A DNA stretch of 64,000 nt from positions 23,020,001 through 23,084,000 of the forward strand of contig NC_135136.1 of the NCBI RefSeq assembly GCF_051014445.1, read 5' to 3'. This document shows, in pieces, positions 35,501 through 48,000 of the stretch. The DNA is from Colletes latitarsis (lineage: Eukaryota > Arthropoda > Insecta > Hymenoptera > Colletidae). The notes below the pieces were generated by a model. The model was not told where the DNA came from. It was given only the letters and a program-made list of their open reading frames with translations, and ran no database searches. Positions within the stretch are counted from its first letter, which is position 1, and every line of letters begins with the position of its first letter. Position numbers and translations under genes: made by a program.

Positions 35501-38500
35501 TGGTAACACACTGAAGCTGTCAATTAAACCTGGTTTCGATCAATATTTTAGAGGATAACACCGGTTAGGTCTGGGTTAGGTCTGGGTCATGCCCGCTTCT
35601 GGCTCATGATTTTGCCTTCTCCGCATACTTGTTGGCCAGATCTTGAGTTTTTTTCGTGTTTGAAACACGTAGTAATGTGGTAACACACTGAAGCAGTCAA
35701 TTAAACCTGGTTTCGATCAATATTTTAGAGGATAACACCGGTTAGGTCTGGGTTAGGTCTGGGTTATGCCCGCATCCGGCTCATGATTTTGCCTTCATCG
35801 CATACTTGGTGGCCAGATCCTGGGTTTTTTCCGTGTTTGAATCACGTAGTAATGTGGTAACACACTGAAGCAGTCAATTAAACCTGGTTTCGATCAATAT
35901 TTCAGAGGATAACGCCGGTTAGGTCTGGGTTAGGTCTGGGAAATGCGCGCATCTGGCTTATTCTTTCGCCTTCTTCGCATACTTGTTGGCCAGATCCTGG
36001 GTTTTTTTCGTGTTTGAATCACGTAGGAATGTGGTAACACACTGAAGCAGTCAATTAAACCTGGTTTCGATCAATATTTTAGAGGATAACACCGGTTAGG
36101 TCGGGGTTAGGTCCGGGATATGCCCGCATCTGGCTCATGATTTTGCCTTCTTCGCATACTTGTTGGCCAGATCCTGGGTTTTTTTCGTGTTTGAATCACG
36201 TAGTAATGTGGTAACACACTGCAGCAGTCAATTAAACCTGGTTTCGATCAATATTTCAGAGGATAACACCGGTTAGGTCTGGGTTAGGTCTGGGTTATGC
36301 CCGCTTCTGGCTCATGATTTTGCCTTCTCCGCATACTTGTTGGCCAGATCTTAGGTTTTTTTCGTGTTTGAATCACGTAGTAATGTGGTAACACACTGAA
36401 GCAGTCAATTAAACCTGGTTTCGATCAATATTTTGGAGGATAACACCGGTTAGGTCTGGGTTAGGTCTGGGTTATGCCCGCATCCGGCTCATGATTTTGC
36501 CTTCATCGCATACTTGTTGGCCAGATCCTGGGTTTTTTCCGTGTTTGAATCACGTAGTAATGTGGTAACACACTGAGGCTGTCAATTAAACCTGGTTTCG
36601 ATCAATATTTTAGAGGATAACACCGGTTAGGTCTGGGTTAGGTCTGGGTTATGCCCGCATCTGGCTCATGATTTTGCCTTCATCGCATACTTGTTGGCCA
36701 GATCCTGGGTTTTTTCCGTGTTTGAATCACGTAGTAATGTGGTAACACACTGAAGCAGTCAATTAAACCTGGTTTCGATCAATATTTCAGAGGTTAACAC
36801 CGGTTAGGTCTGGGTTAGGTCTGGGAAATGCGCGCATCTGGCCTATTCTTTCGCCTTCTTCGCATACTTGTTGGCCAGATCCTGGGTTTTTTTCGTGTTT
36901 GATCACGTAGTAATGTGGTAACACACTGAAGCAGTCAATAAAACCTGGTTTCGATCAATATTTTAGAGGATAACACCGGTTAGGTCTGGGTTAGGTCTGG
37001 GATTTGCGCGCATCTGGCTTATACTTGCGCCTTTTTCGCAAACTTGTTGGCCAGATCCTGGGTATTTTCCGTGTTTCAATCACGTAGTAATGTGGTAACA
37101 CACTGAAGCAGTCAATTAAACCTGGTTTCGACCAATATTTCAGAGGATAACACCGGTTAGGTCTGGGTTAGGTCTGGGTTATGCCCGCTTCTGGCTCATG
37201 ATTTTGCCTTCTCCGCATACTTGTTGGCCAGATCTTGGGTTTTTTTCGTGTTTGAATCACGTAGTAATGTGGTAACACACTGAAGCAGTCAATTAAACCT
37301 GGTTTCGATCAATATTTTAGAGGATAACACCGGCTAGGTCTGGGTTAGGTCTGGGTTATGCCCGCATCCGGCTCATGATTTTGCCTTCATCGCATACTTG
37401 TTGGCCAGATCCTGGGTTTTTTCCGTGTTTGAATCACGTAGTAATGTGGTAACACACTGAAGCAGTCAATTAAACCTGGTTTCGATCAATATTTCAGAGG
37501 ATAACACCGGTTAGGTCTGGGTTAGATCTGGGAAATGCGCGCATCTGGCTTATTCTTTCGCCTTCTTCGCATACTTGTTGGCCAGATCCTGGGTTTTTTC
37601 CGTGTTTGAATCACGTAGTAATGTGGTAACACACTGAAGCAGTCAATTAAACCTGGTTTCGATCAATATTTCAGAGGTTAACACCGGTTAGGTCTGGGTT
37701 AGGTCTGGGAAATGCGCGCATCTGGCCTATTCTTTCGCCTTCTTCGCATACTTGTTGGCCAGATCCTGGGTTTTTTTCGTGTTTGATCACGTAGTAATGT
37801 GGTAACACACTGAAGCAGTCAATAAAACCTGGTTTCGATCAATATTTTAGAGGATAACACCGGTTAGGTCTGGGTTAGGTCTGGGATTTGCGCGCATCTG
37901 GCTTATACTTGCGCCTTTTTCGCAAACTTGTTGGCCAGATCCTGGGTATTTTCCGTGTTTCAATCACGTAGTAATGTGGTAACACACTGAGGCAGTCAAT
38001 TAAACCTGGTTTCGACCAATATTTCAGAGGATAACACCGGTTAGGTCTGGGTTAGGTCTGGGTTATGCCCGCTTCTGGCTCATGATTTTGCCTTCTCCGC
38101 ATACTTGTTGGCCAGATCTTGGGTTTTTTTCGTGTTTGAATCACGTAGTAATGTGGTAACACACTGAAGCAGTCAATTAAACCTGGTTTCGATCAATATT
38201 TTAGAGGATAACACCGGCTAGGTCTGGGTTAGGTCTGGGTTATGCCCGCATCCGGCTCATGATTTTGCCATCATCGCATACTTGTTGGACAGATCCTGGG
38301 TTTTTTCCGTGTTTGAATCACGTAGTAATGTGCTAACACACTGAAGCAGTCAATTAAACCTGGTTTCGATCAATATTTCAGAGGATAACACCGGTTAGGT
38401 CTGGGTTAGATCTGGGAAATGCGCGCATCTGGCTTATTCTTTCGCCTTCTTCGCATACTTGTTGGCCAGATCCTGGGTTTTTTTCGTGCTTGAATCACGT

Positions 38501-39784
38501 AGTAATGTGGTAACACACTGAAGCAGTCAATTAAACCTGGTTTCGATCAATATTTTAGAGGATAACACCGGCTTGGTCTGGATTAGGTCTGGGTTATGCC
38601 CGCATCCGGCTCATGATTTTGCCTTCATCGCATACTTGTTGGCCAGATCCTGGGTTTTTTTCGTGTTTGAATCACGTAGTAATGTGGTAACACACTGAGG
38701 CTGTCAATTAAACCTGGTTTCGATCAATATTTTAGAGGATAACACCGGTTAGGTCTGGGTTAGGTCTGGGTTATGCCCGCATCTGGCTCATGATTTTGCC
38801 TTCTTCGCATACTTGTTGGCCAGATCCTGGTTTTTTTTCGTGTTTGAATCACGTAGGAATGTGGTAACACACTGAAGCAGTCAATTAAACCTGGTTTCGA
38901 TCAATATTTTAGAGGATAACACCGGTTAGGTCGGGGTTAGGTCCGGGATATGCCCGCATCTGGCTCATGATTTTGCCTTCTTCGCATACTTGTTGGCCAG
39001 ATCCTGGGTTTTTTTCGTGTTTGAATCACGTAGTAATGTGGTAACACACTGAGGCTGTCAATTAAACCTGGTTTCGATCAATATTTTAGTGGATAACACC
39101 GGTTAGGTCTGGGTTAGGTCTGGGTTATGCCCGCATCTGGCTCATGATTTTGCCTTCTTCGCATACTTGTTGGCCAGATCCTGGGTTTTTTCCGTGTTTG
39201 AATCACGTAGTAATGTGGTAACACACTGAAGCAGTCAATTAAACCTGGTTTCGATCAATATTTCAGAGGATAACACTGGTTAGGTCTGGGTTAGGTCTGG
39301 GAAATGCGCGCATCTGGCTTATACTTTCGCCTTCTTCACATACTTGTTGGCCAGATCCTGGGTTTTTTTCGTGTTTGAATCACGTAGGAATGTGGTAACA
39401 CACTGAAGCAGTCAATCAAACCTGGTTTCGATCAATATTTTAGAGGATAACACCGGTTAGGTCTGGGTTACGTCCGGGATATGCCCACATCTGGCTCATG
39501 ATTTTGCCTTCTTCACATACTTGTTGGCCAGATCCTGGGTTTTTTTCGTGTTTGAATCACGTAGGAATGTGGTAACACACTGAAGCAGTCAATTAAACCT
39601 GGTTTCGATCAATATTTTAGAGGATAACACCGGTTAGGTCTGGGTTAGGTCTGGGATATGCGCGCATCTGGCTTATGCTTCCGCCTTTTTCGCAAACTTG
39701 TTGGCCAGATCCTGGGTTTTTTCCGTGTTTGAATCACGTAGTAATGTTGTACCACACTGAGGCAGTCAATTAAACCTGGTTTCG
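32532..39784 (+). repeat. Core A, copy 3 (41 monomers)
   Basis: Repeats 19,087-26,339 at offset 13,445. Landmarks agree base for base where checked: CCGGGACATG, CGCCTACTTG, GTAGTAGGTGG (33,370), CCATATCC (34,574), GTCGGGGTCA (34,861), CACTGCAGCAG, TTAGGTTTTT (36,352), TGCCATCATC (38,266) and CCTGGTTTTTTTTCG (38,826). At 39,785 the sequence continues into block B, as after the partial core at 30,408, and not into the mid-core jump seen at 26,340. Confidence 0.87.
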
Positions 39785-41377
39785 ATCAATATTTTAGAGG
39801 ATAACACCGGTTAGGTCTGGGTTAGGTCTGGGTTATGCCCGCATCCGGCTCATGATTTTGCCTTCATCGCATACTTGTTGGCCAGATCCCGGGTTTTTTC
39901 CGTGTTTGAATCACGTAGTAATGTGGTAACACACTGAAGCAGTCAATTAAACCTGGTTTCGATCAATATTTCAGAGGATAACACCGGTTAGGTCTGGGTT
40001 AGGTCTGGGAAATGCGCGCATCTGGCTTATTCTTTCGCCTTCTTCGCATACTTGTTGGCCAGATCCTGGGTTTTTTTCGTGTTTGAATCACGTAGGAATG
40101 TGGTAACACACTGAAGCAGTCAATTAAACCTGGTTTCGATCAATATTTTAGAGGATAACACCGGTTAGGTCTGGGTTAGGTCTTGGTTATGCCCGCATCT
40201 GGCTCATGATTTTGCCTTCATCGCATACTTGTTGGCCAGATCCTGGGTTTTTTCCGTGTTTGAATCACGTAGTAATGTGTTAACACACTGAAGCTGTCAA
40301 TTAAACCTGGTTTCGATCAATATTTTAGAGGATAACACCGGTTAGGTCTGGGTTAGGTCTGGGTTATGCTCGCATCTGACTCATGATTTTGCCTTCTTCG
40401 CATACTTGTTGGCCAGATCCTGGGTATTTTCCGTGTTTGAAACACGTAGTAATGTCGTAATATACTGAAGCAGTCAATTAAACCTGGTTTCGATCAATAT
40501 TTCAGAGGATAACACCGGTTAGGGCTGGGTTAGGTCTGGGAAATGCGCGCATCTGGCTTATACTTTCGCCTTCTTCACATACTTGTTGGCCAGATCCTGG
40601 GTTTTTTTCGTGTTTGAATCACGTAGGAATGTGGTAACACACTGAAGCAGTCAATTAAACCTGGTTTCGATCAATATTTCAGAGGATAACACCGGTTAGG
40701 TCTGGGTTAGGTCTGGGTTATGCCCGCTTCTGGCTCATGATTTTGCCTTCTCCGCATACTTGTTGGCCAGATCTTGGGTTTTTTTCGTGTTTGAATCACG
40801 TAGTAATGTGGTAACACACTGAAGCAGTCAATTAAACCTGGTTTCGATCAATATTTTAGAGGATAACACCGGTTAGGTCTGGGTTAGGTCTGGGTTATGC
40901 CCGCATCCGGCTCATGATTTTGCCTTCATCGCATACTTGTTGGCCAGATCCTGGGTTTTTTCCGTGTTTGAATCACGTAATAATGTGGTAACACACTGAA
41001 GCAGTCAATTAAACCTGGTTTCGATCAATATTTCAGAGGATAACACCGGTTAGGTCTGGGTTAGGTCAGGGAAATGCGCGCATCTGGCTTATTCTTTCGC
41101 CTTCTTCGCATACTTGTTGGCCAGATCCTGGGTTTTTTTCGTGTTTGAATCACGTAGGAATGTGGTAACACACTGAAGCAGTCAATTAAACCTGGTTTCG
41201 ATCAATATTTTAGAGGATAACACCGGTTAGGTCGGGGATAGGTCCGGTATATGCCCGCATCTGGCTCATGATTTTGCCTTCTTCGCTTACTTGTTGGCCA
41301 GATCCTCGGTTTTTTTCGTGTTTGAATCACGTAGTAAAGTGGTAACACACTGAGGCTGTCAATTAAACCTGGTTTCG
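39785..41377 (+). repeat. Block B, copy 3, shortened to nine monomers
   Basis: Matches block B monomers 1-5 and 7-10. The GTGTTAACAC (40,277), TATGCTCGC, TTAGGGCTGGG (40,519), TCAGGG and CCTCGG (41,303) markers are in order. The offset to copy 2 falls from 9,377 to 9,200 at about 40,670, an exact one-monomer loss of the second adjacent B monomer. The last two monomers of B are also absent. Private changes (TCTTGGTTATG near 40,181, GGGGATAGG and CCGGTATATG near 41,233-41,251, AATATACTG near 40,458) show it is more diverged than copies 1 and 2 are from each other. Confidence 0.83.
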
Positions 41378-44300
41378 ATCAATATTTTAGAGGATAACAC
41401 CGGTTAGGTCTGGGTTAGGTCTGGGTTATGCCCGCATCTGGCTCATGATTTTGCCTTCTTCGCATACTTGTTGGCCAGATCCTGGGTTTTTTCCGTGTTT
41501 GAATCACGTAGTAATGTGGTAACACACTGAAGCAGTCAATTAAACCTGGTTTCGATCAATATTTCAGAGGATAACACCGGTTAGGTCTGGGTTAGGTCTG
41601 GGAAATGCGCGCATCTGGCTTATACTTTCGCCTTCATCGCATACTTGTTGGCCAGATCCTGGGTTTTTTCCGTGTTTGAATCACGTAGTAATGTGGTAAC
41701 ACACTGAAGCAGTCTATTAAACGTTGTTTCGATCAATATTTCAGAGGATAACACCGGTTAGGTCTGGGTTAGGTCTGGGAAATGCGCGCATCAGGCTTAT
41801 TCTTTCGCCTTCCTCGCATACTTGTTGGCCAGATCCTGGGTTTTTTTCGCGTTTGAATCACGTAGGAATGTGGTAACACACTGAAGCAGTCAATTAAAGC
41901 TGGTTTCGATCAATATTTTAGAGGATAACACCGGTTAGGTCTGGGTTAGGTCTGGGTCATGCCCGCTTCTGGCTCATGATTTTGCCTTCTCCGCATACTT
42001 GTTGGCCAGATCTTGGGTTTTTTTCGTGTTTGAATCACGTAGGAATATGGTAACACACTGAAGCTGTCAATTAAACCTGGTTTCGATCAATATTTTAGAG
42101 GATAACACCGGTTAGGTCTGGGTTAGGTCTGGGTCATGCCCGCTTCTGGCTCATGATTTTGCCTTCTCCGCATACTTGTTGGCCAGATCTTGGGTTTTTT
42201 TCGTGTTTGAATCACGTAGGAATGTGGTAACACACTGAAGCAGTCAATCAAACCTGGTTTCGATCAATATTTTAGAGGATAACACCGGTTAGGTCTGGGT
42301 TAGGTCCGGGATATGCCCACATCTGGCTCGTGATTTTGCCTTCTTCACATACTTGTTGGCCAGATCCTGGGTTTTTTCCGTGTTTGAATCACGTAGTAAT
42401 GTGGTAACACACTGAAGCAGTCAATTAAACCTGGTTTCGATCAATATTTCAGAGGATAACACCGGTTAGGTCTGGGTTAGGTCTGGGAAATGCGCGCATC
42501 TGGCTTATACTTTCGCCGTCATCGCATACTTGTTGGCCAGATCCTGGGTTTTTTCCGTGTTTGAATCACGTAGTAATGTGGTATCACACTGAAGCAGTCA
42601 ATTAAACGTTGTTTCGATCAATATTTCAGAGGATAACACCGGTTAGGTCTGGGTTAGGTCTGGGAAATGCCCGCATCTGGCTCATGATTTTGCCTTCTTC
42701 GCATACTTGTTGGCCAGATCCTGGGTTTTTTTCGTGTTTGAATCACGTAGTAATGTGGTAACACACTGAAGCTGTCAATTAAACCTGGTTTCGATCAATA
42801 TTTTAGAGGATAACACCGGTTAGGTCTGGGTTAGGTCTGGGTCATGCCCGCTTCTGGCTCATGATTTTGCCTTCTCCGCATACTTGTTGGCCAGATCCTG
42901 GGTTTTTTCCGTGTTTGATCACGTAGTAATGTGGTAGCACACTGAAGCAGTCAATTAAACCTGGTTTCGATCAATATTTCAGAGGATAACACCGGTTAGG
43001 TCTGGGTTAGGTCTGGGTTATGCCCGCATCTGGCTCATGATTTTGCCTTCTTCGCATACTTGCTGGCCAGATCCTGGGTTTTTTCCTTGTTTGATCACGT
43101 AGTAATGTGGTAGCACACTGAAGCAGTCAATTAAACCTGGTTTCGATCAATATTTCAGAGGATAACACCGGTTAGGTCTGGGTTAGGTCTGGGTTATGCC
43201 CGCATCTGGCTCATGATTTAGCCTTCTTCGCATACTTGTTGGCCAGATCCTGGGTTTTTTCCGTGTTTGAATCACGTAGTAGGTGGTAACACACTGAAGC
43301 AGTCAATTAAACCTGGTTTCGATCAATATTTCAGAGGATAACACCGGTTAGGTCTGGGTTAGGTCTGGGAAATGCGCGCAACTGGCTTATACTTTCGCCT
43401 TCTTCACATACTTGTTGGCCAGATCCTGGGTTTTTTTCGTGTTTGAATCACGTAGGAATGTGGTAACACACTGAAGCAGTCAATTAAACCTGGTTTCGAT
43501 CAATATTTTAGAGGATAACACCGGTTAGGTCTGGGTTAGGTCCGGGATATGCCCGCATCTGGCTCATGATTTTGCCTTCTTCGCATACTTGTTGGCCAGA
43601 TCCTGGGTATTTTCCGTGTTTCAATCACGTAGTAATGTGGTAACACACTGAAGCAGTCAATAAAACCTGGTTTCGATCAATATTTTAGAGGATAACACCG
43701 GTTAGGTCTGGGTTAGGTCTGGGATTTGCGCGCATCTGGCTTATACTTTCGCCTTTTTCGCAAACTTGTTGGCCAGATCCTGGGTATTTTCCGTGTTTCA
43801 ATCACGTAGTAATGTGGTAACACACTGAAGCAGTCAATTAAACCTGGTGACGATCAATATTTCAGAGGATAACACCGGTTAGGTCTGGGTTAGGTCTGGG
43901 TTATGCCCGCTTCTGGCTCATGATTTTGCCTTCTCCGCATACTTGTTGGCCAGATCTTGGGTTTTTTTCGTGTTTGAATCACGTAGTAATGTGGTAACAC
44001 ACTGAAGCAGTCAATTAAACCTGGTTTCGATCAATATTTTAGAGGATAACACCGGTTAGGTCTGGGTTAGGTCTGGGTTATGCCCGCATCCGGCTCATGA
44101 TTTTGCCTTCATCGCATACTTGTTGGCCAGATCCTGGGTTTTTTCCGTGTTTGAATCACGTAGTAATGTGGTAACACAATCAAGCAGTCAATTAAACCTG
44201 GTTTCGATCAATATTTCAGAGGATAACACCGGTTAGGTCTGGGTTAGGTCTGGGAAATGCGCGCATCTGGCTTATTCTTTCGCCTTCTTCGCATACTTGT

Positions 44301-45091
44301 TGGCCAGATCCTGGGTTTTTTTCGTGTTTGAATCACGTAGGAATGTGGTAACACACTGAAGCAGTCAATTAAACCTGGTTTCGATCAATATTTTAGAGGA
44401 TAACACCGGTTAGGTCGGGGTTAGGTCCGGGATATGCCCGCATCTGGCTCATGATTTTGCCTTCTTCGCTTACTTGTTGGCCAGATCCTGGGTTTTTTTC
44501 GTGTTTGAATCACGTAGTAAAGTGGTAACACACTGAGGCTGTCAATTAAACCTGGTTTCGATCAATATTTTAGAGGATAACACCGGTTAGGTCTGGGTTA
44601 GGTCTGGGTTATGCCCGCATCTGGCTCATGATTTTGCCTTCTTCGCATACTTGTTGGCCAGATCCTGGGTTTTTTCCGTGTTTGAATCACGTAGTAATGT
44701 GGTAACACACTGAAGCAGTCAATTAAACCTGGTTTCGATCAATATTTCAGAGGATAACACCGGTTAGGTCTGGGTTAGGTCTGGGAAATGCGCGCATCTG
44801 GCTTATACTTTCGCCTTCATCGCATACTTGTTGGCCAGATCCTGGGTTTTTTCCGTGTTTGAATCACGTAGTAATGTGGTAACACACTGAAGCAGTCTAT
44901 TAAACGTTGTTTCGATCAATATTTCAGAGGATAACACCGGTTAGGTCTGGGTTAGGTCTGGGAAATGCGCGCATCAGGCTTATTCTTTCGCCTTCCTCGC
45001 ATACTTGTTGGCCAGATCCGGGGTTTTTTTCGCGTTTGAATCACGTAGGAATGTGGTAACACACTGAAGCAGTCAATTAAAGCTGGTTTCG
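41378..45091 (+). repeat. Mosaic segment with an 18-monomer internal duplication
   Basis: Monomers here resemble several parts of core A in changed order: CGTTGTTTCG copies, CATCAGG, TCATGCCCGC D pairs, GTAGTAGGTGG (43,278) and ATTTAGCC (43,217). The stretch 40,670 to about 42,370 matches 43,853 to about 45,553 at offset 3,183, sharing AGTCTATTAAACG (41,711 and 44,894), TTAAAGCTGG and TGGCTCGTG. At least two monomers look like chimeras (42,617-42,793 and the one after it). No non-satellite DNA was seen. Confidence 0.75.
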
Positions 45092-48000
45092 ATCAATATT
45101 TTAGAGGATAACACCGGTTAGGTCTGGGTTAGGTCTGGGTCATGCCCGCTTCTGGCTCATGATTTTGCCTTCTCCGCATACTTGTTGGCCAGATCTTGGG
45201 TTTTTTTCGTGTTTGAATCACGTAGGAATGTGGTAACACACTGAAGCTGTCAATTAAACCTGGTTTCGATCAATATTTTAGAGGATAACACCGGTTAGGT
45301 CTGGGTTAGGTCTGGGTCATGCCCGCTTCTGGCTCATGATTTTGCCTTCTCCGCATACTTGTTGGCCAGATCTTGGGTTTTTTTCGTGTTTGAATCACGT
45401 AGGAATGTGGTAACACACTGAAGCAGTCAATCAAACCTGGTTTCGATCAATATTTTAGAGGATAACACCGGTTAGGTCTGGGTTAGGTCCGGGATATGCC
45501 CACATCTGGCTCGTGATTTTGCCTTCTTCACATACTTGTTGGCCAGATCCTGGGTTTTTTTCGTGTTTGAATCACGTAGGAATGTGGTAACACACTGAAG
45601 CAGTCAATTAAACCTGGTTTCGATCAATATTTTAGAGGATAACACCGGTTAGGTCTGGGTTAGGTCTGGGATATGCGCGCATCTGGCTTATGCTTTCGCC
45701 ATTTTCGCAAACTTGATGGCCAGATCCTGGGTTTTTTCCGTGTTTGAATCACGTAGTAATGTTGTACCACACTGAGGCAGTCAATTAATCCTGGATTCGG
45801 ACAGTATTTTAGAGGATAACACCGGTTAGGTCTGGGTTAGGTCTGGGTTATGCCCGCATCTGGCTCATGATTTTGCCTTCTTCGCATACTTGTTGGCCAG
45901 ATCCTGGGTTTTTTCCGTGTTTGAATCACGTAGTAATGTGGTAACACACTGAAGCAGTCAATTAAACCTGGTTTCGATCAATATTTCAGAGGATAACACC
46001 GGTTAGGTCTGGGTTAGGTCTGGGAAATGCGCGCATCTGGCTTATACTTTCGCCTTCATCGCATACTTGTTGGCCAGATCCTGGGTTTTTTCCGTGTTTG
46101 AATCACGTAGTAATGTGGTAACACACTGAAGCAGTCAATTAAACCTGGTTTCGATCAATATTTCAGAGGATAACACCGGTTAGGTCTGGGTTAGGTCTGG
46201 GTTATGCCCGCATCTGGCTCATGATTTAGCCTTCTTCGCATACTTGTTGGCCAGTTCCTGGGTATTTTCCGTGTTTGAATCACGTAGTAATGTGGTAACA
46301 CACTGAAGCAGTCAATTAAACCAGGTATCGATCAATATTTCAGAGGATAACACTGGTTAGGTCTGGGTTAGGTCTGGGAAATGCGCGCATCTGGCTTATA
46401 CTTTCGCCTTCTTCACATACTTGTTGGCCAGATCCTGGGTTTTTTTCGTGTTTGAATCACGTAGGAATGTGGTAACACACTGAAGCAGTCAATCAAACCT
46501 GGTTTCGATCAATATTTTAGAGGATAACACCGGTTAGGTCTGGGTTACGTCCGGGATATGCCCACATCTGGCTCATGATTTTGCCTTCTTCACATACTTG
46601 TTGGCCAGATCCTGGGTTTTTTTCGTGTTTGAATCACGTAGGAATGTGGTAACACACTGAAGCAGTCAATTAAACCTGGTTTCGATCAATATTTTAGAGG
46701 ATAACACCGGTTAGGTCTGGGTTAGGTCTGGGATATGCGCGCATCTGGCTTATGCTTTCGCCTTTTTCGCAAACTTGTTGACCAGATCCTGGGTTTTTTC
46801 CGTGTTTGAATCACGTAGTAATGTTGTACCACACTGAGGCAGTCAATTAAACCTGGTTTCGATCAATATTTTAGAGGATAACACCGGTTAGGTCTGGGTT
46901 AGGTCTGGGTTATGCCCGCATCCGGCTCATGATTTTGCCTTCATCGCATACTTGTTGGCCAGATCCTGGGTTTTTTCCGTGTTTGAATCACGTAGTAATG
47001 TGGTAACACACTGAAGCAGTCAATTAAACCTGGTTTCGATCAATATTTCAGAGGATAACACCGGTTAGGTCTGGGTTAGGTCTGGGAAATGCGCGCATCT
47101 GGCTTATTCTTTCGCCTTCTTCGCATACTTGTTGGCCAGATCCTGGGTTTTTTTCGTGTTTGAATCACGTAGGAATGTGGTAACACACTGAAGCAGTCAA
47201 TTAAACCTGGTTTCGATCAATATTTTAGAGGATAACACCGGTTAAGTCGGGGTTAGGTCCGGGATATGCCCGCATCTGGCTCATGATTTTGCCTTCTTCG
47301 CATACTTGTTGGCCAGATCCTGGGTTTTTTTCGTGTTTGAATAACGTAGTAATGTGGTAACACACTGAGGCTGTCAATTAAACCTGGTTTCGATCAATAT
47401 TTTAGAGGATAACACCGGTTAGGTCTGGGTTAGGTCTGGGTTATGCCCGCATCTGGCTCATGATTTTGCCTTCATCGCATACTTGTTGGCCAGATCCAGG
47501 GTTTTTTCCGTGTTTGAATCACGTAGTAGGTGGTAACACACTGAAGCAGTCAATTAAACCTGGTTTCGATCAATATTTCAGAGGATAACACCGGTTAGGT
47601 CTGGGTTAGGTCTGGGAAATGCGCGCATCTGGCTTATACTTTCGCCTTCTTCACATACTTGTTGGCCAGATCCTGGGTTTTTTTCGTGTTTGAATCACGT
47701 AGGAATGTGGTAACACACTGAAGCAGTCAATTAAACCTGGTTTCGATCAATATTTTAGAGGATAACACCGGTTAGGTCTGGGTTAGGTCCGGGATATGCC
47801 CGCATCTGGCTCATGATTTTGCCTTCTTCGCATACTTGTTGGCCAGATCCTGGGTTTTTTTCGTGTTTGATCACGTAGTAATGTGGTAACACACTGAAGC
47901 AGTCAATAAAACCTGGTTTCGATCAATATTTTAGAGGATAACACCGGTTAGGTCTGGGTTAGGTCTGGGAAATGCGCGCATCTGGCTTATTCTTTCGCCT

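Larger units (their letters stand above)
26340..39784 (+). repeat. 13,445-bp higher-order unit, copy 2
   Basis: Direct tandem copy of 12,895-26,339. Both ends lie at the same phase of the monomer. Rare private variants in copy 1, including single-base ones such as AACGCCGG and CACTGCAGCAG, are all present here. That points to a duplication so recent that mutation has barely acted, or to a duplication introduced during assembly. Which of the two cannot be settled from the sequence. Confidence 0.87.
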
